Assembly: GCF_000833605.1 (NCBI RefSeq)
Contig: NZ_JXTG01000003.1
Span: 62,001-126,000, forward strand
Source: Anoxybacillus ayderensis
Lineage (GTDB): Bacteria > Bacillota > Bacilli > Bacillales > Anoxybacillaceae
DNA length: 64,000 bases
Direction of reading: 5' to 3'
This document shows, piece by piece, positions 19,983-28,173 of the stretch (within the stretch, counting starts at the first letter, position 1; the number at the start of each line of letters is the position of its first letter). The translations under genes and the position numbers were made by a program. The notes below the pieces were generated by a model. The model was not told the DNA's origin. It searched no databases and saw nothing but the letters and a program-made list of their open reading frames with translations.

Positions 19983-21503
19983 TCACTCCCCACATGCAGC
20001 CGACTCTACTTTCATTGTTTGTCCGTAAACAAAGCCACCGACTTCCCTTTTTCGTTCAAAAAATTTATGAAAACGTTCGTTTGCATATCCTTCTTCTTTG
20101 TATTGCTCAATAATACGTGCAATCGTGGCAACAATGTCATCAGGGTGAATTCCTTCAGCAACAAGCTGACCCGGATGAGCGTTTCTTCCCACTGTTTTTC
20201 CTCCTAAAAATAAATCAAATGCCCCTTTTCGATAAACGACGCCAATATCTTCATTTACTGCACCGTAACACGCCATACCGCACCCATTAAATCCGAGACG
20301 TAACTCTTTCGGCAAAGACGTCCCACCAAATTGCTTGTACAACTGTTCAGCATAAGGAATAGCATCTTTTTTCTCCCCGTCGCAAAAATCGCACGCTTTC
20401 ATCACAAGCACATCTCCCACTGGCGCAACCGTTAATCCTGCTGCTAAAAAAGATGCAATGACTTCATCCGGCCTCTCTGTTTCCATTGTCACCTTCAAAT
20501 AATGATCAGGAGTATACACAATCGTCCCTCGTTCCCCAACGATGCGTGCAATGTTCGTCATTTGTTGTGGTGTCAACGTTTTGTTTGCCACTCCCGGACT
20601 AACCGCTACTTCTAACCGTTCCATCTTTTTTGGAGACGTCACTTTTTCATATGCTTCTTCCGCTAATGTGCGCACGTTCGCGAGCGCCCACGGTTCCGCT
20701 TCTGGCCGTAACCGTTCATGCGGCTTTAACGGTTGGACAGCGCTTGATAGCGTATATTTTCGCTCGTAACCGCGCGGGGTAATCATCAAACCATCATGAA
20801 CGAATGTAGAAGAGTTTCCGATAATAACAGTCGTTAGCATACCAATCTCATGTTGTAACATATCTCCTAAATTTGTAATGACGACATGTTGCCGCTCGCG
20901 ATACGCGCTTTTAACAAGTCCAACTGGCGTATTTGGCGAGCGATACGTTAATAAAATGCGCTGCGCCTCAACGATTTGTTGCGTACGGCGGCCACTTTTT
21001 GGATTGTATAGCGCAATGACAAAATCCGCTGCGGCAGCCGCTTCAATTCTTTTCGCAATCATATGCCACGGAGTTAAATGGTCGCTTAAGCTAATCGTAC
21101 ATGCATCGTGCATAATCGGCGCCCCTAACAAAGCAGCGCAAGAATGAATCGCTGAAATACCTGGAATAATTTCCACCCCTACTCCTGTTTCTTTTTTCCA
21201 TCCTTTTTCAATTAACACTTCATAAACGAGTCCCGCCATCCCATAAAGTCCAGCATCTCCGCTTGAAATGACAGCTACCTTTTTGCCGCGCTCCGCTTGC
21301 TTGATCGCCTCTTGGGCTCTTCCTACTTCTTCCGTCATTCCGGTACAAATGACTTCTTTTCCATGAATGAGATCCTTCACTAAATCAACATACGTTTTGT
21401 AGCCGACAATGACATCGCTTTCCTCTATCGCTTCACGCGCCCGTTTTGTCATATGATCCACACTTCCCGGTCCAAAGCCAACAACAAACAATTTTCCCGC
21501 CAT
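19983..21503 (-). CDS. cbiH60: Cobalt-precorrin-3B C17-methyltransferase fused to a sulfite-reductase-like Fe-S domain (CbiH60)
   Basis: 506 residues. The first part (about 1-245) is CbiH/CobJ: FVVGFGPGSVDHMTKRA, VIVGYKTYVDLV, VISSGDAGLYGMAGLVYE and IALYNPKSGRR. The second part (about 295-500) resembles nitrite/sulfite reductase repeats, with CDFC near 369, CGMAC near 407 and GVVYRKGAFDLFLGGK, a 4Fe-4S site. This is the CbiH60 arrangement of B. megaterium, where the cluster domain is tied to ring contraction. RBS GGGGTGAAAATGT before ATG 21503. About 240 residues longer than plain CbiH. Confidence 0.93.
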   Translation of the reverse strand: MAGKLFVVGFGPGSVDHMTKRAREAIEESDVIVGYKTYVDLVKDLIHGKEVICTGMTEEVGRAQEAIKQAERGKKVAVISSGDAGLYGMAGLVYEVLIEKGWKKETGVGVEIIPGISAIHSCAALLGAPIMHDACTISLSDHLTPWHMIAKRIEAAAAADFVIALYNPKSGRRTQQIVEAQRILLTYRSPNTPVGLVKSAYRERQHVVITNLGDMLQHEIGMLTTVIIGNSSTFVHDGLMITPRGYERKYTLSSAVQPLKPHERLRPEAEPWALANVRTLAEEAYEKVTSPKKMERLEVAVSPGVANKTLTPQQMTNIARIVGERGTIVYTPDHYLKVTMETERPDEVIASFLAAGLTVAPVGDVLVMKACDFCDGEKKDAIPYAEQLYKQFGGTSLPKELRLGFNGCGMACYGAVNEDIGVVYRKGAFDLFLGGKTVGRNAHPGQLVAEGIHPDDIVATIARIIEQYKEEGYANERFHKFFERKREVGGFVYGQTMKVESAACGE

Positions 21504-21509
21504 ACATTT

Positions 21510-22289
21510 TCACCCCTTTTTCCATCGTTCAATCCATTGTGCGAATTGTTGTTCAGTATACGTTTTCTTTTCATGCTCCCATATGCGTAAAAGAAGCGGC
21601 AATGGGAAATGAAGTTCACGAAATATATTCGTTTGCGTAAATACAAAGGCGGGTGTTCCGTGCAAAACGATGCGCCCATCATGCATGACAAACACTTCGT
21701 CCGCCCACTGCCAAACAAAATCGAGATCATGTGTAATAACGACAAGCGTCGTACCTGCTTCGTGCAACTCATTTAATTTACTGATTAAGCGCTCGCTTTG
21801 CAAACCGTCTAAATAAGCAGAAGGCTCATCGACAATAAGTAAGCGAGGTTGCGGAGCCATAGCTACCGCAAGCGATAACCATTTTTTTTGTCCAAGACTT
21901 AAGTGGTGAATCGGTATATCTCTCCATCGATGAAGTGAAAACTGCTCCATCACTTCATCCATCCGCTCACGATTTGATTCCAAACTAATCGCCAGTTCTT
22001 CTTCAATGGTCGGAGCTAAAAATTGGTGTTCTGGGTTTTGAAAAACGACGCCGACATGTTGTCGTAACTCGCGCCTTAACCGCCGATCTTCTACCTTTTT
22101 TCCTTCCCAATACACGTCTCCTCTCGTCGGACGGTAAATGCCGTTTGCATGAAGGAGCCATGTCGTTTTTCCACAACCATTTTTCCCAATTAACGCATAT
22201 TTTTTCCCACGCTCAATCGTAAGCGATACACCTTTTAGCACATATGCGCCGTTTTGGTACGTATAATGAACATCATGAAACGTTAACAT
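21510..22289 (-). CDS. cbiO: Cobalt ECF transporter ATPase
   Basis: 259 residues with all ABC ATPase motifs: Walker A IGKNGCGKTTWLLHANGI, Q-loop VVFQNPEHQFLAPTIEEE, signature LSLGQKKWLSLAVAM and Walker B LLIVDEPSAYLDGL. With CbiM, N and Q it forms an energy-coupling-factor importer for Co(II). RBS GGAGGGC; it overlaps cbiQ by 17 bases. Confidence 0.95.
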   Translation of the reverse strand: MLTFHDVHYTYQNGAYVLKGVSLTIERGKKYALIGKNGCGKTTWLLHANGIYRPTRGDVYWEGKKVEDRRLRRELRQHVGVVFQNPEHQFLAPTIEEELAISLESNRERMDEVMEQFSLHRWRDIPIHHLSLGQKKWLSLAVAMAPQPRLLIVDEPSAYLDGLQSERLISKLNELHEAGTTLVVITHDLDFVWQWADEVFVMHDGRIVLHGTPAFVFTQTNIFRELHFPLPLLLRIWEHEKKTYTEQQFAQWIERWKKG

Positions 22290-22995
22290 ATAAGCCCTCC
22301 ATCATAAGTAAAACAACGAGCCACACACATGTTTCGATCACATATTTTCGCGGCAATTGTTCGTCCGCACAAATCGGAAAAACAAATGATGCGTTCCTCG
22401 CCTCTTGTGCAATGATCGTTGCTTCATAGTCGCGCATCGTTTGGCGAAACAGTTGTGCAACGGCAAGTGAGGCGAGGCGCCAACTTCGTTCGCCATTTTT
22501 TATTCGCACCGTCATAAACAAATGCATCGCTGCTTTTTCTAACACAAAAATGAAGCGATACGTCAACAACAATAGCTCAATAAATGCTTTCGGGACGTGC
22601 CATTTGCTTAATGCATGAGCAATGCGAAAAAACGGCGTTGTGATCGCGAGAAAAAAGAGAGTAAACGAACTTGCCAATGCCCTCAAGCAAATCGTCGCCA
22701 CTTCCGCCATATTTTCACCGACAAAGTGAATCGTTCGATCAACGGTAAAAAGAAGTGGAACACAGCTTCCGATCATGATAAGAACTATAACAATAAAAAA
22801 GTGAACACAAACACGCCAAGGTAAGCGCGCATGATAAAGAAGCCAGACGAATAGCCAAACGATAATGATACAGCGAACGACATTCGTTCCACATAACGCC
22901 CATATGAGCAACATACACGTAAGCATCAATTTAAATGTGACATTTAATTTAGCAAGCTTGTTTCGATAAGCCCATTCGTCAAGCCAACTAACCAT
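22273..22995 (-). CDS. cbiQ: Cobalt ECF transporter transmembrane protein
   Basis: 240 residues, at least five hydrophobic segments, and the CbiQ coupling region with the Ala-Arg-Gly-like helix near ALSKWHVPKAFIELLLLTYRF and IIAQEARNA. It is the scaffold that couples CbiO to CbiM. The start is ATG 22995 overlapping the cbiN stop by eight bases; the in-frame ATG at 23034 lies inside cbiN. The ribosome site is weak (AAAGGGCG), so translation is probably coupled. Confidence 0.9.
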   Translation of the reverse strand: MVSWLDEWAYRNKLAKLNVTFKLMLTCMLLIWALCGTNVVRCIIIVWLFVWLLYHARLPWRVCVHFFIVIVLIMIGSCVPLLFTVDRTIHFVGENMAEVATICLRALASSFTLFFLAITTPFFRIAHALSKWHVPKAFIELLLLTYRFIFVLEKAAMHLFMTVRIKNGERSWRLASLAVAQLFRQTMRDYEATIIAQEARNASFVFPICADEQLPRKYVIETCVWLVVLLMMEGLYVNVS

Positions 22996-23257
22996 TTCGC
23001 TTTCGCCCTTTATATAGCCCGATAATATATCCAATCACTCCAGCACCGAGCGCTGCTTGTACCGAAAATAGCAACGTCTCTACCTCACCGCCTGGCGGCT
23101 CAAATAAAACATGAAACCACGGTTCATAATGCGGAGCGGTTTGTTGAATCATTTCTTCCGCAAGCGTATCAGTCCCAGCGAACTCCGTATTTTTCACAAT
23201 AAATAGCGGCAACACGATCAACAATGCAGCAATGAACACCAATATACGATTGCTCAT
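22988..23257 (-). CDS. cbiN: Cobalt ECF transporter component CbiN
   Basis: 89 residues with two membrane helices (about 6-21 and 63-83) flanking an external loop with the typical [12 protein letters not shown] motif. CbiN stimulates metal loading of CbiM. The start ATG shares ATGA with the cbiM stop. Confidence 0.93.
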   Translation of the reverse strand: MSNRILVFIAALLIVLPLFIVKNTEFAGTDTLAEEMIQQTAPHYEPWFHVLFEPPGGEVETLLFSVQAALGAGVIGYIIGLYKGRKRNG

Positions 23258-24003
23258 TTAAAAAACACTCCCCTTTCCTCTAACACGTCTAACTCTCGCT
23301 TCGAGTACGTATGCAAAAAGTTCCATATGACGACGGTAATAAGCCCCTCCGTGATCGCAAGCGGTACTTGTGTCACCGCAAAAATGGAAGCGAATTTTAA
23401 AAATGCGCCCCATACGCCGCTTGTCACATCTGGAAATGCTAGGGCGAGTTGAAACGACGTCATGACGTATGTCGCCAAATCAGTCATCATCGCCGCTAAA
23501 AAGACGGAAATGCGCAGCGATATTCCACACTTTTTACATAGAACGAACAAGCCATACGCAACAAGCGGACCAACGACAGCCATGGAAAAAGCATTCGCCC
23601 CAAGCGTCGTCAACCCCCCATGCGCAAGCAAAAGCGCTTGAAACAATAACACTGCTGTACCAATGACCGTCATAATAAACGGTCCAAATAAAAGCGCTCC
23701 AAATCCTGTCCCGGTCGGATGCGAGCTACTTCCCGTCACCGATGGAATTTTTAATGCCGAGAGAACAAATGTAAACGCCGTCGCAAGCGCAAGAAGTAGT
23801 TTCACCTCTGGCTTTTGTTTCATTAAATGTGAAACATGGCGTATGCCGACAAAGAAAAATGGCAAGAAGAGCAACCACCAAACGAGCGCCCAACGCCAAG
23901 GTAAAAATCCTTCCATAATATGCATCGCATATGCAGATGGAGAAAGGGCAAAAAGAATGTATATCGCGATACAAACCGTCATCCACCATGTTTTTTTTCT
24001 CAC
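23254..24003 (-). CDS. cbiM: Cobalt ECF transporter substrate-binding subunit
   Basis: 249 residues. A signal peptide ends at SPSAYA and the mature protein begins [17 protein letters not shown], the family metal-binding N-terminus in which Met1 and His2 bind Co. Six to seven further hydrophobic segments follow, with [18 protein letters not shown]. The start is GTG 24003, sharing GTGA with the cbiW stop, with GGGGAAAG as ribosome site. In B. megaterium the cbi operon lacks cbiMNQO at this place; here uptake and synthesis share one riboswitch. Confidence 0.94.
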   Translation of the reverse strand: MRKKTWWMTVCIAIYILFALSPSAYAMHIMEGFLPWRWALVWWLLFLPFFFVGIRHVSHLMKQKPEVKLLLALATAFTFVLSALKIPSVTGSSSHPTGTGFGALLFGPFIMTVIGTAVLLFQALLLAHGGLTTLGANAFSMAVVGPLVAYGLFVLCKKCGISLRISVFLAAMMTDLATYVMTSFQLALAFPDVTSGVWGAFLKFASIFAVTQVPLAITEGLITVVIWNFLHTYSKRELDVLEERGVFFK

Positions 24004-24362
24004 TTTTCTTTCCCCCTCGTCGCCTGACTATATTTCGGCATTTTAAAACTTTCATCATATGTGTACGTCACATAATCACATAACATGTCGCCATCACGTA
24101 CGTGTTTTCGGACAATGTCCCGCGCAACGCGCTCATCGATCGTACGATACCAAACACCTTCTGGATACACGATGACAACACACGCATCTTCGCAGCGACC
24201 GTTGCACCTCGTCCTCGTCGTATGTACGTAAGCATGTATTTGAAGTTGATCAATTTCATCGCGAATCGCTTGCGTCACCTCCTCTCCCCCCTTTCGCATG
24301 CAGCTTGCTCCATTGCAAATAAGTATATGATGTTTCGTTCCTTGCAAATTCCAAGTCGCCAT
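24000..24362 (-). CDS. cbiW: 2Fe-2S ferredoxin-like protein CbiW
   Basis: 120 residues. Thioredoxin-like ferredoxin Cys pattern: [14 protein letters not shown] (two Cys four residues apart) and [19 protein letters not shown] (Cys, Cys, Cys), then [13 protein letters not shown]. It is the first gene of the cobalamin operon, as CbiW is in B. megaterium. It could feed electrons to CbiX, CbiH60 or cobalt reduction; this is inference, and no reaction is established for it. ATG 24362 follows GGAGCGAC; ATG 24383 is upstream of that site. Confidence 0.85.
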   Translation of the reverse strand: MATWNLQGTKHHILICNGASCMRKGGEEVTQAIRDEIDQLQIHAYVHTTRTRCNGRCEDACVVIVYPEGVWYRTIDERVARDIVRKHVRDGDMLCDYVTYTYDESFKMPKYSQATRGKEK

Positions 24363-24382
24363 ATATGTCGCTCCTTTTTTCA

Positions 24383-24413
24383 AAATAAAAAAAGCACCTC
24401 TAGGCAGAGGTGC
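24383..24413 (-). terminator. Terminator of the cobalamin riboswitch
   Basis: On the minus strand GCACCTC and GAGGTGC (24394-24400 with 24407-24413) form a stem followed by a run of seven Ts, between the aptamer and cbiW. It is the likely off switch when B12 binds. Confidence 0.85.
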
Positions 24414-24532
24414 AGAAAAAACGAAAGATTCAAAAAATAAGATATAATCTATCTAAGCATACATCATCGCTATAACATCCATCGTTCCCGCACGTCTACC
24501 TATATTCCCGTAGGCAGCCGACGTATCGCAAG

Positions 24533-24700
24533 CAGGCAGGTCTCCTGGCTTAGGTTCATCATTTCGTTGCGCCTTCCCAAAAAATCAGTGGCACGTTGCA
24601 ACGAAACTCCCCATCACAGTGGCGGGTACCGCGACGGCTTTGCACCGTTCTTCCCTTTTCAGCATACGTTTGTATGCACCGTACTTGCTCATCGTATATA
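24533..24700 (-). promoter_or_regulatory. Cobalamin riboswitch upstream of the cbi/cob operon
   Basis: Read on the minus strand, the region carries ACGGTGCA, AAAGGGAAGAACGGTGCAAA, a GCGGTACCCGCCACTGTGAT core, GGGAAGGC and the B12 box AGCCAGGAGACCTGCC at about 24536-24551. These match the conserved cobalamin aptamer in order. A terminator follows about 120 bases later. Binding of adenosylcobalamin should stop transcription of the operon. Confidence 0.93.
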
Positions 24701-24766
24701 CGTTTTCAAAGAACATGATGTTAATCATATGATACACCATTTTTTTCTTCCCGCCTAGCCTGTTTA

Positions 24767-24796
24767 CAAAAAAACACCTTCTTATTCAGAAGGCGC
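24767..24796 (-). terminator. Terminator of the maltodextrin operon
   Basis: On the minus strand CCTTC and GAAGG (24777-24781, 24789-24793), extended by G-T pairs, are followed by seven Ts. The stop codon of the LacI-family gene lies in the loop. Confidence 0.75.
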
Positions 24797-25816
24797 TTTG
24801 TAGTAATCGCACGAAAATCGTTTTACGAGCGTATGTGGAATGATAATTCGTTTAATTGGCTCGTTCGGATTTTCGATTTGTTGTATTAAATTTCTTGCCG
24901 CTTCAAAGCCAAGTTGGAAAATGTTAATGTCTACTGACGTTAGCGGCGGACGAGAAATTTCCGATAAAAGCACGTTGTTAAAGCTGACGATCGATAAATC
25001 TGTTGGCACGCTTAAGCCCATTTCTGCAAGCGTATTTAATACACCGAGCGCCATTAAATCGTCGGCGACAACGAGCGCAGTTGGCGGCTCAGCAAGTGAA
25101 AGGAGCTCTTTCATCGCCTCTTGCCCGCCTTCTTTTAAAAATTCTTCATGTACAATGTAATCTTTTCGATACGTCAGCCCTGCCGATTTCAACGCTTTTT
25201 CATATCCGCGCAAACGATCCATCGTCACAATGAGATTGACGTTTCCGCCGACAAAAGCGATGCGCTCATGGCCAAGTTCAATTAAATATTCTGTCGCCTC
25301 GCGTGCCGCGCGCACGTTATCGTTATCGACATGTGTAATTTCCTCCGCTTTTTTATGCGGTTTCCCGATGACGACAAACGGCACGTCTTCTTTTTGCAAA
25401 TACGCCATAATTTTATCGTTCGCACGCGAATACAGCAAAATGACCCCATCGACGCGCTTTCCTTGCACCATATGCACAACGCCATCGTAAATTTCCGCTT
25501 CCGTTTCCCCCGTCGATAACTGTAACGCATATTGACGATCGTGCACCGCTTTACTGATGCCGCGAATCACTTCTGGGAAAAACGGGTTTTGAAACGCCTT
25601 ATCCGCTGAACTTGGCATAATTAAACCGATCACTTGCGTCGACTTATTCGCTAAGCTGCGCGCGATAAAATTCGGATGATAGCCAAGCTCTTTCATCGCC
25701 TCGCGCACTTTTTTCTTCGTTTTCTCGCTAATGCGCGGGCTATCTGCGATGACGCGCGAAACAGTCGATGGTGCGACATTCGCTCGCTTCGCTACATCTT
25801 TAATCGTTACTGTCAT
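24782..25816 (-). CDS. malR: LacI-family transcriptional regulator of the maltodextrin locus
   Basis: 344 residues. N-terminal helix-turn-helix TIKDVAKRANVAPSTVSRVI (about 4-23), the hinge GYHPNFIARSLAN and a periplasmic-binding-like effector domain with VIGLIMPSS, GVILLYSRANDKIM, HVDNDNVRAAREATEYLI and PTALVVADDLMALGVL. GTG and distant ATG alternatives are rejected because ATG 25816 follows GGGGGA. It closes the malE-to-GH31 operon, so autoregulation is likely. The palindromes near malE and the neopullulanase gene are the natural operators. The name is from context; the B. subtilis neighbour degA is also LacI-type, so a DegA-like origin is possible. Confidence 0.85.
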   Translation of the reverse strand: MTVTIKDVAKRANVAPSTVSRVIADSPRISEKTKKKVREAMKELGYHPNFIARSLANKSTQVIGLIMPSSADKAFQNPFFPEVIRGISKAVHDRQYALQLSTGETEAEIYDGVVHMVQGKRVDGVILLYSRANDKIMAYLQKEDVPFVVIGKPHKKAEEITHVDNDNVRAAREATEYLIELGHERIAFVGGNVNLIVTMDRLRGYEKALKSAGLTYRKDYIVHEEFLKEGGQEAMKELLSLAEPPTALVVADDLMALGVLNTLAEMGLSVPTDLSIVSFNNVLLSEISRPPLTSVDINIFQLGFEAARNLIQQIENPNEPIKRIIIPHTLVKRFSCDYYKAPSE

Positions 25817-25832
25817 AAAAATCCCCCATCTC

Positions 25833-28154
25833 TTACAAAACAATTGACGCTTCCTCTATCGCCCGTTGTTCACCGTTGACAACGACCGTTGACGGTACGT
25901 CTCCAACGAACACGACACGCAACTGCCAAGTTGGTTCGTACGCCCCTTCTGTTTCTACTTCGAAATAAACGGTATCATCCAAAAACGTCGCACGAATATG
26001 CATGTGTACATACTCTCCTTTTTCATATGCAAACGTCGTACCGTCATCATCATAAAGCGTATATGTCGATGTCCCTTCCTTCATTGTATACACATATAAT
26101 GTCAACTGTTCATCCTTAATGAACGTCGATAGCTTCGCTTTAGCGTGAGCAATCATTGCCCCTTCCTTCACATATATCGGTAAACGATCAAGCGGCGCTT
26201 CAACGATATACCTTCTTCCACCTTCAAATCGCTCTTTCGTCCAATAATCGATCCAGCGTCCTTCTGGAAAATAAACGATGCGATGTTTCGTATATGGGCG
26301 AACGATCGGTGCGACCATCACTTGTTCGCCGATCATAAACTGATCCGATATATTCCATGTTTCTTCATCGTTCGGATATTCCATCATGAGCGGACGCATC
26401 ATCGGCACACCTGTTTGATTTGCTTCAAAACATAACGTATACAAATGAGGAAGCCATTCATAACGCAATTCAATATATCGTTTAATGATTTGTTCGTATG
26501 TTTCCCCAAATGCCCACGGTTCTTGCCGCGCAAAACCGATCGCACAATGGTTGCGAAAATATGGGAAAAAAGCGCCGACTTGCGTCCAGCGAACGAGCAG
26601 CTCCCCATTCGTATCATGCGCAAAGCCACCGACATCCGCCCCGCAAAACGCAACAGCGGACACGCCTAAGTTTAAACACATCGGCAACGAAAGCTCAACA
26701 TGTTCCCAAAAACTGCGGTTATCGCCCGTCCATACCGCCGCATAGCGATGAATGCCGGAAAATCCCGCGCGCGTCAATACAAACGGACGTTTTCCTTTCA
26801 ATTGCTTTTTCAATCCGTAATATGTCGCCTCTGTCATCATCATGCCATATACGTTATGCACTTGGCGATGCGTTTTCCAGCCATCATGAACAACTTGTTC
26901 ATCGATCGTTTTCGTCTCGTTAAACACAGACGGCTCATTCATATCGTTCCAAATTCCTTCTATGCCGATGTTTGTATAAAACGAGTGTTGTTCACCCCAC
27001 CACTTTCGCACTTTTTTCTTTAAAAAGTCTGGGAACACGCTCGTCCCTGGCCAAACGTCTCCTTTGTATAACGTTCCATCTGCATATTTACAAAAATAAT
27101 CTTTTTGCACTCCATTGCGATACGTTTCGTATTCTGCATCGACTTTCACGCCCGGATCGACAATCGGAACGATATGAACCCCCTGTTCTTTTGCATATTG
27201 AACGAGCGATTGCGGATGTGGAAATCGTTTTTGATCAAATGTAAATACGCGATACTCATCCATATAATGAATATCTAAATATACCGCATCAAGTGGAATT
27301 TGTTTCGTGCGAAACGTATGAATTAATTCGCGCACTTCTTGTTCTGTTTCATAACTATAACGCGATTGATGATACCCAAGCGCCCATTTCGGCGGGAGCG
27401 GCATGCGACCAATGAGGTGCGTATATTGCATTAACACATCTTTCGGATGCGGTCCAGCAAACACATAATAATCGAGCGCTCCCCCATCTGATGTAAACGT
27501 ATAAAACGATTCATGACGTAAATCAAACGTCGTTTTATACGTATGGTCAAAAAAGATGCCGTGCGCATGTCCGTTTTTTAACACCATCATGTACGGATGT
27601 GATTGATATAGCGGATCTGTTTCTAAATTGTGCGGCGCATATACGTCTGTATTCCACATCGTCCATACTGCCCCGCGCTTATTTAATACACCCGTTTTCT
27701 CCCCTAAACCGTATACGACATCTGTCGGAGCGAGCGCATGTGTACAACGCATGCGCCCTTTCGCTTCAAAACATACAGGTTGTACGTCGCGAACAAGAAG
27801 CGTCCCTTCCTGATCGTATATCGCTAAACGAAACGGACTTCGCTCGATGATGACCGTCAGCTGTTTCGTCTGTAGTGTCCAACCGTTTTCTTCTTCCCGA
27901 ACGTGCACATCCACTTTTTCTGGCGTTGCGACGACCGCAGGACTGACAGAGACGTACTTTTGATCGAACGGATCGATCGTCACTCGAACGATATCATCAC
28001 GATAAAAATGTATTTTACCCGATGCTCGCTCGCACGTAAATGCAAATATTTGCTTTTTTCCTTCAATTTTTTGTACATGTCCAATCGGTTGCCATCTTTC
28101 CGCTTCATCTGTCTGATCAATCGGCCGAATCGCAAAACTTGTATCTTCTAACAT
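25833..28154 (-). CDS. Glycoside hydrolase family 31 alpha-glucosidase
   Basis: 773 residues. N-terminal beta-sandwich (GEKTGVLNKRGAVWTMWN), a catalytic barrel with the GH31 nucleophile Asp in GIWNDMNEPSVFNE (near 403) and the acid/base Asp in WTGDNRSFWEH (near 475), and a C-terminal domain. No signal peptide, so it acts in the cytoplasm, releasing glucose from imported maltodextrins. The start is ATG 28154 after GGGGGAGAGAG; the longer frame from 28244 runs into the amylase gene. The 16-base gap to malR and 19-base gap to the amylase show one transcript. Confidence 0.93.
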   Translation of the reverse strand: MLEDTSFAIRPIDQTDEAERWQPIGHVQKIEGKKQIFAFTCERASGKIHFYRDDIVRVTIDPFDQKYVSVSPAVVATPEKVDVHVREEENGWTLQTKQLTVIIERSPFRLAIYDQEGTLLVRDVQPVCFEAKGRMRCTHALAPTDVVYGLGEKTGVLNKRGAVWTMWNTDVYAPHNLETDPLYQSHPYMMVLKNGHAHGIFFDHTYKTTFDLRHESFYTFTSDGGALDYYVFAGPHPKDVLMQYTHLIGRMPLPPKWALGYHQSRYSYETEQEVRELIHTFRTKQIPLDAVYLDIHYMDEYRVFTFDQKRFPHPQSLVQYAKEQGVHIVPIVDPGVKVDAEYETYRNGVQKDYFCKYADGTLYKGDVWPGTSVFPDFLKKKVRKWWGEQHSFYTNIGIEGIWNDMNEPSVFNETKTIDEQVVHDGWKTHRQVHNVYGMMMTEATYYGLKKQLKGKRPFVLTRAGFSGIHRYAAVWTGDNRSFWEHVELSLPMCLNLGVSAVAFCGADVGGFAHDTNGELLVRWTQVGAFFPYFRNHCAIGFARQEPWAFGETYEQIIKRYIELRYEWLPHLYTLCFEANQTGVPMMRPLMMEYPNDEETWNISDQFMIGEQVMVAPIVRPYTKHRIVYFPEGRWIDYWTKERFEGGRRYIVEAPLDRLPIYVKEGAMIAHAKAKLSTFIKDEQLTLYVYTMKEGTSTYTLYDDDGTTFAYEKGEYVHMHIRATFLDDTVYFEVETEGAYEPTWQLRVVFVGDVPSTVVVNGEQRAIEEASIVL

Positions 28155-28173
28155 GCTCTCTCCCCCATCATCA

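Noticed and set aside
24361-24800. A CRISPR-like or repeat array near the riboswitch
   Set aside because: The repeated GC-rich elements are the stems of the cobalamin aptamer and terminators; no regular spacer pattern exists here or elsewhere in the window.
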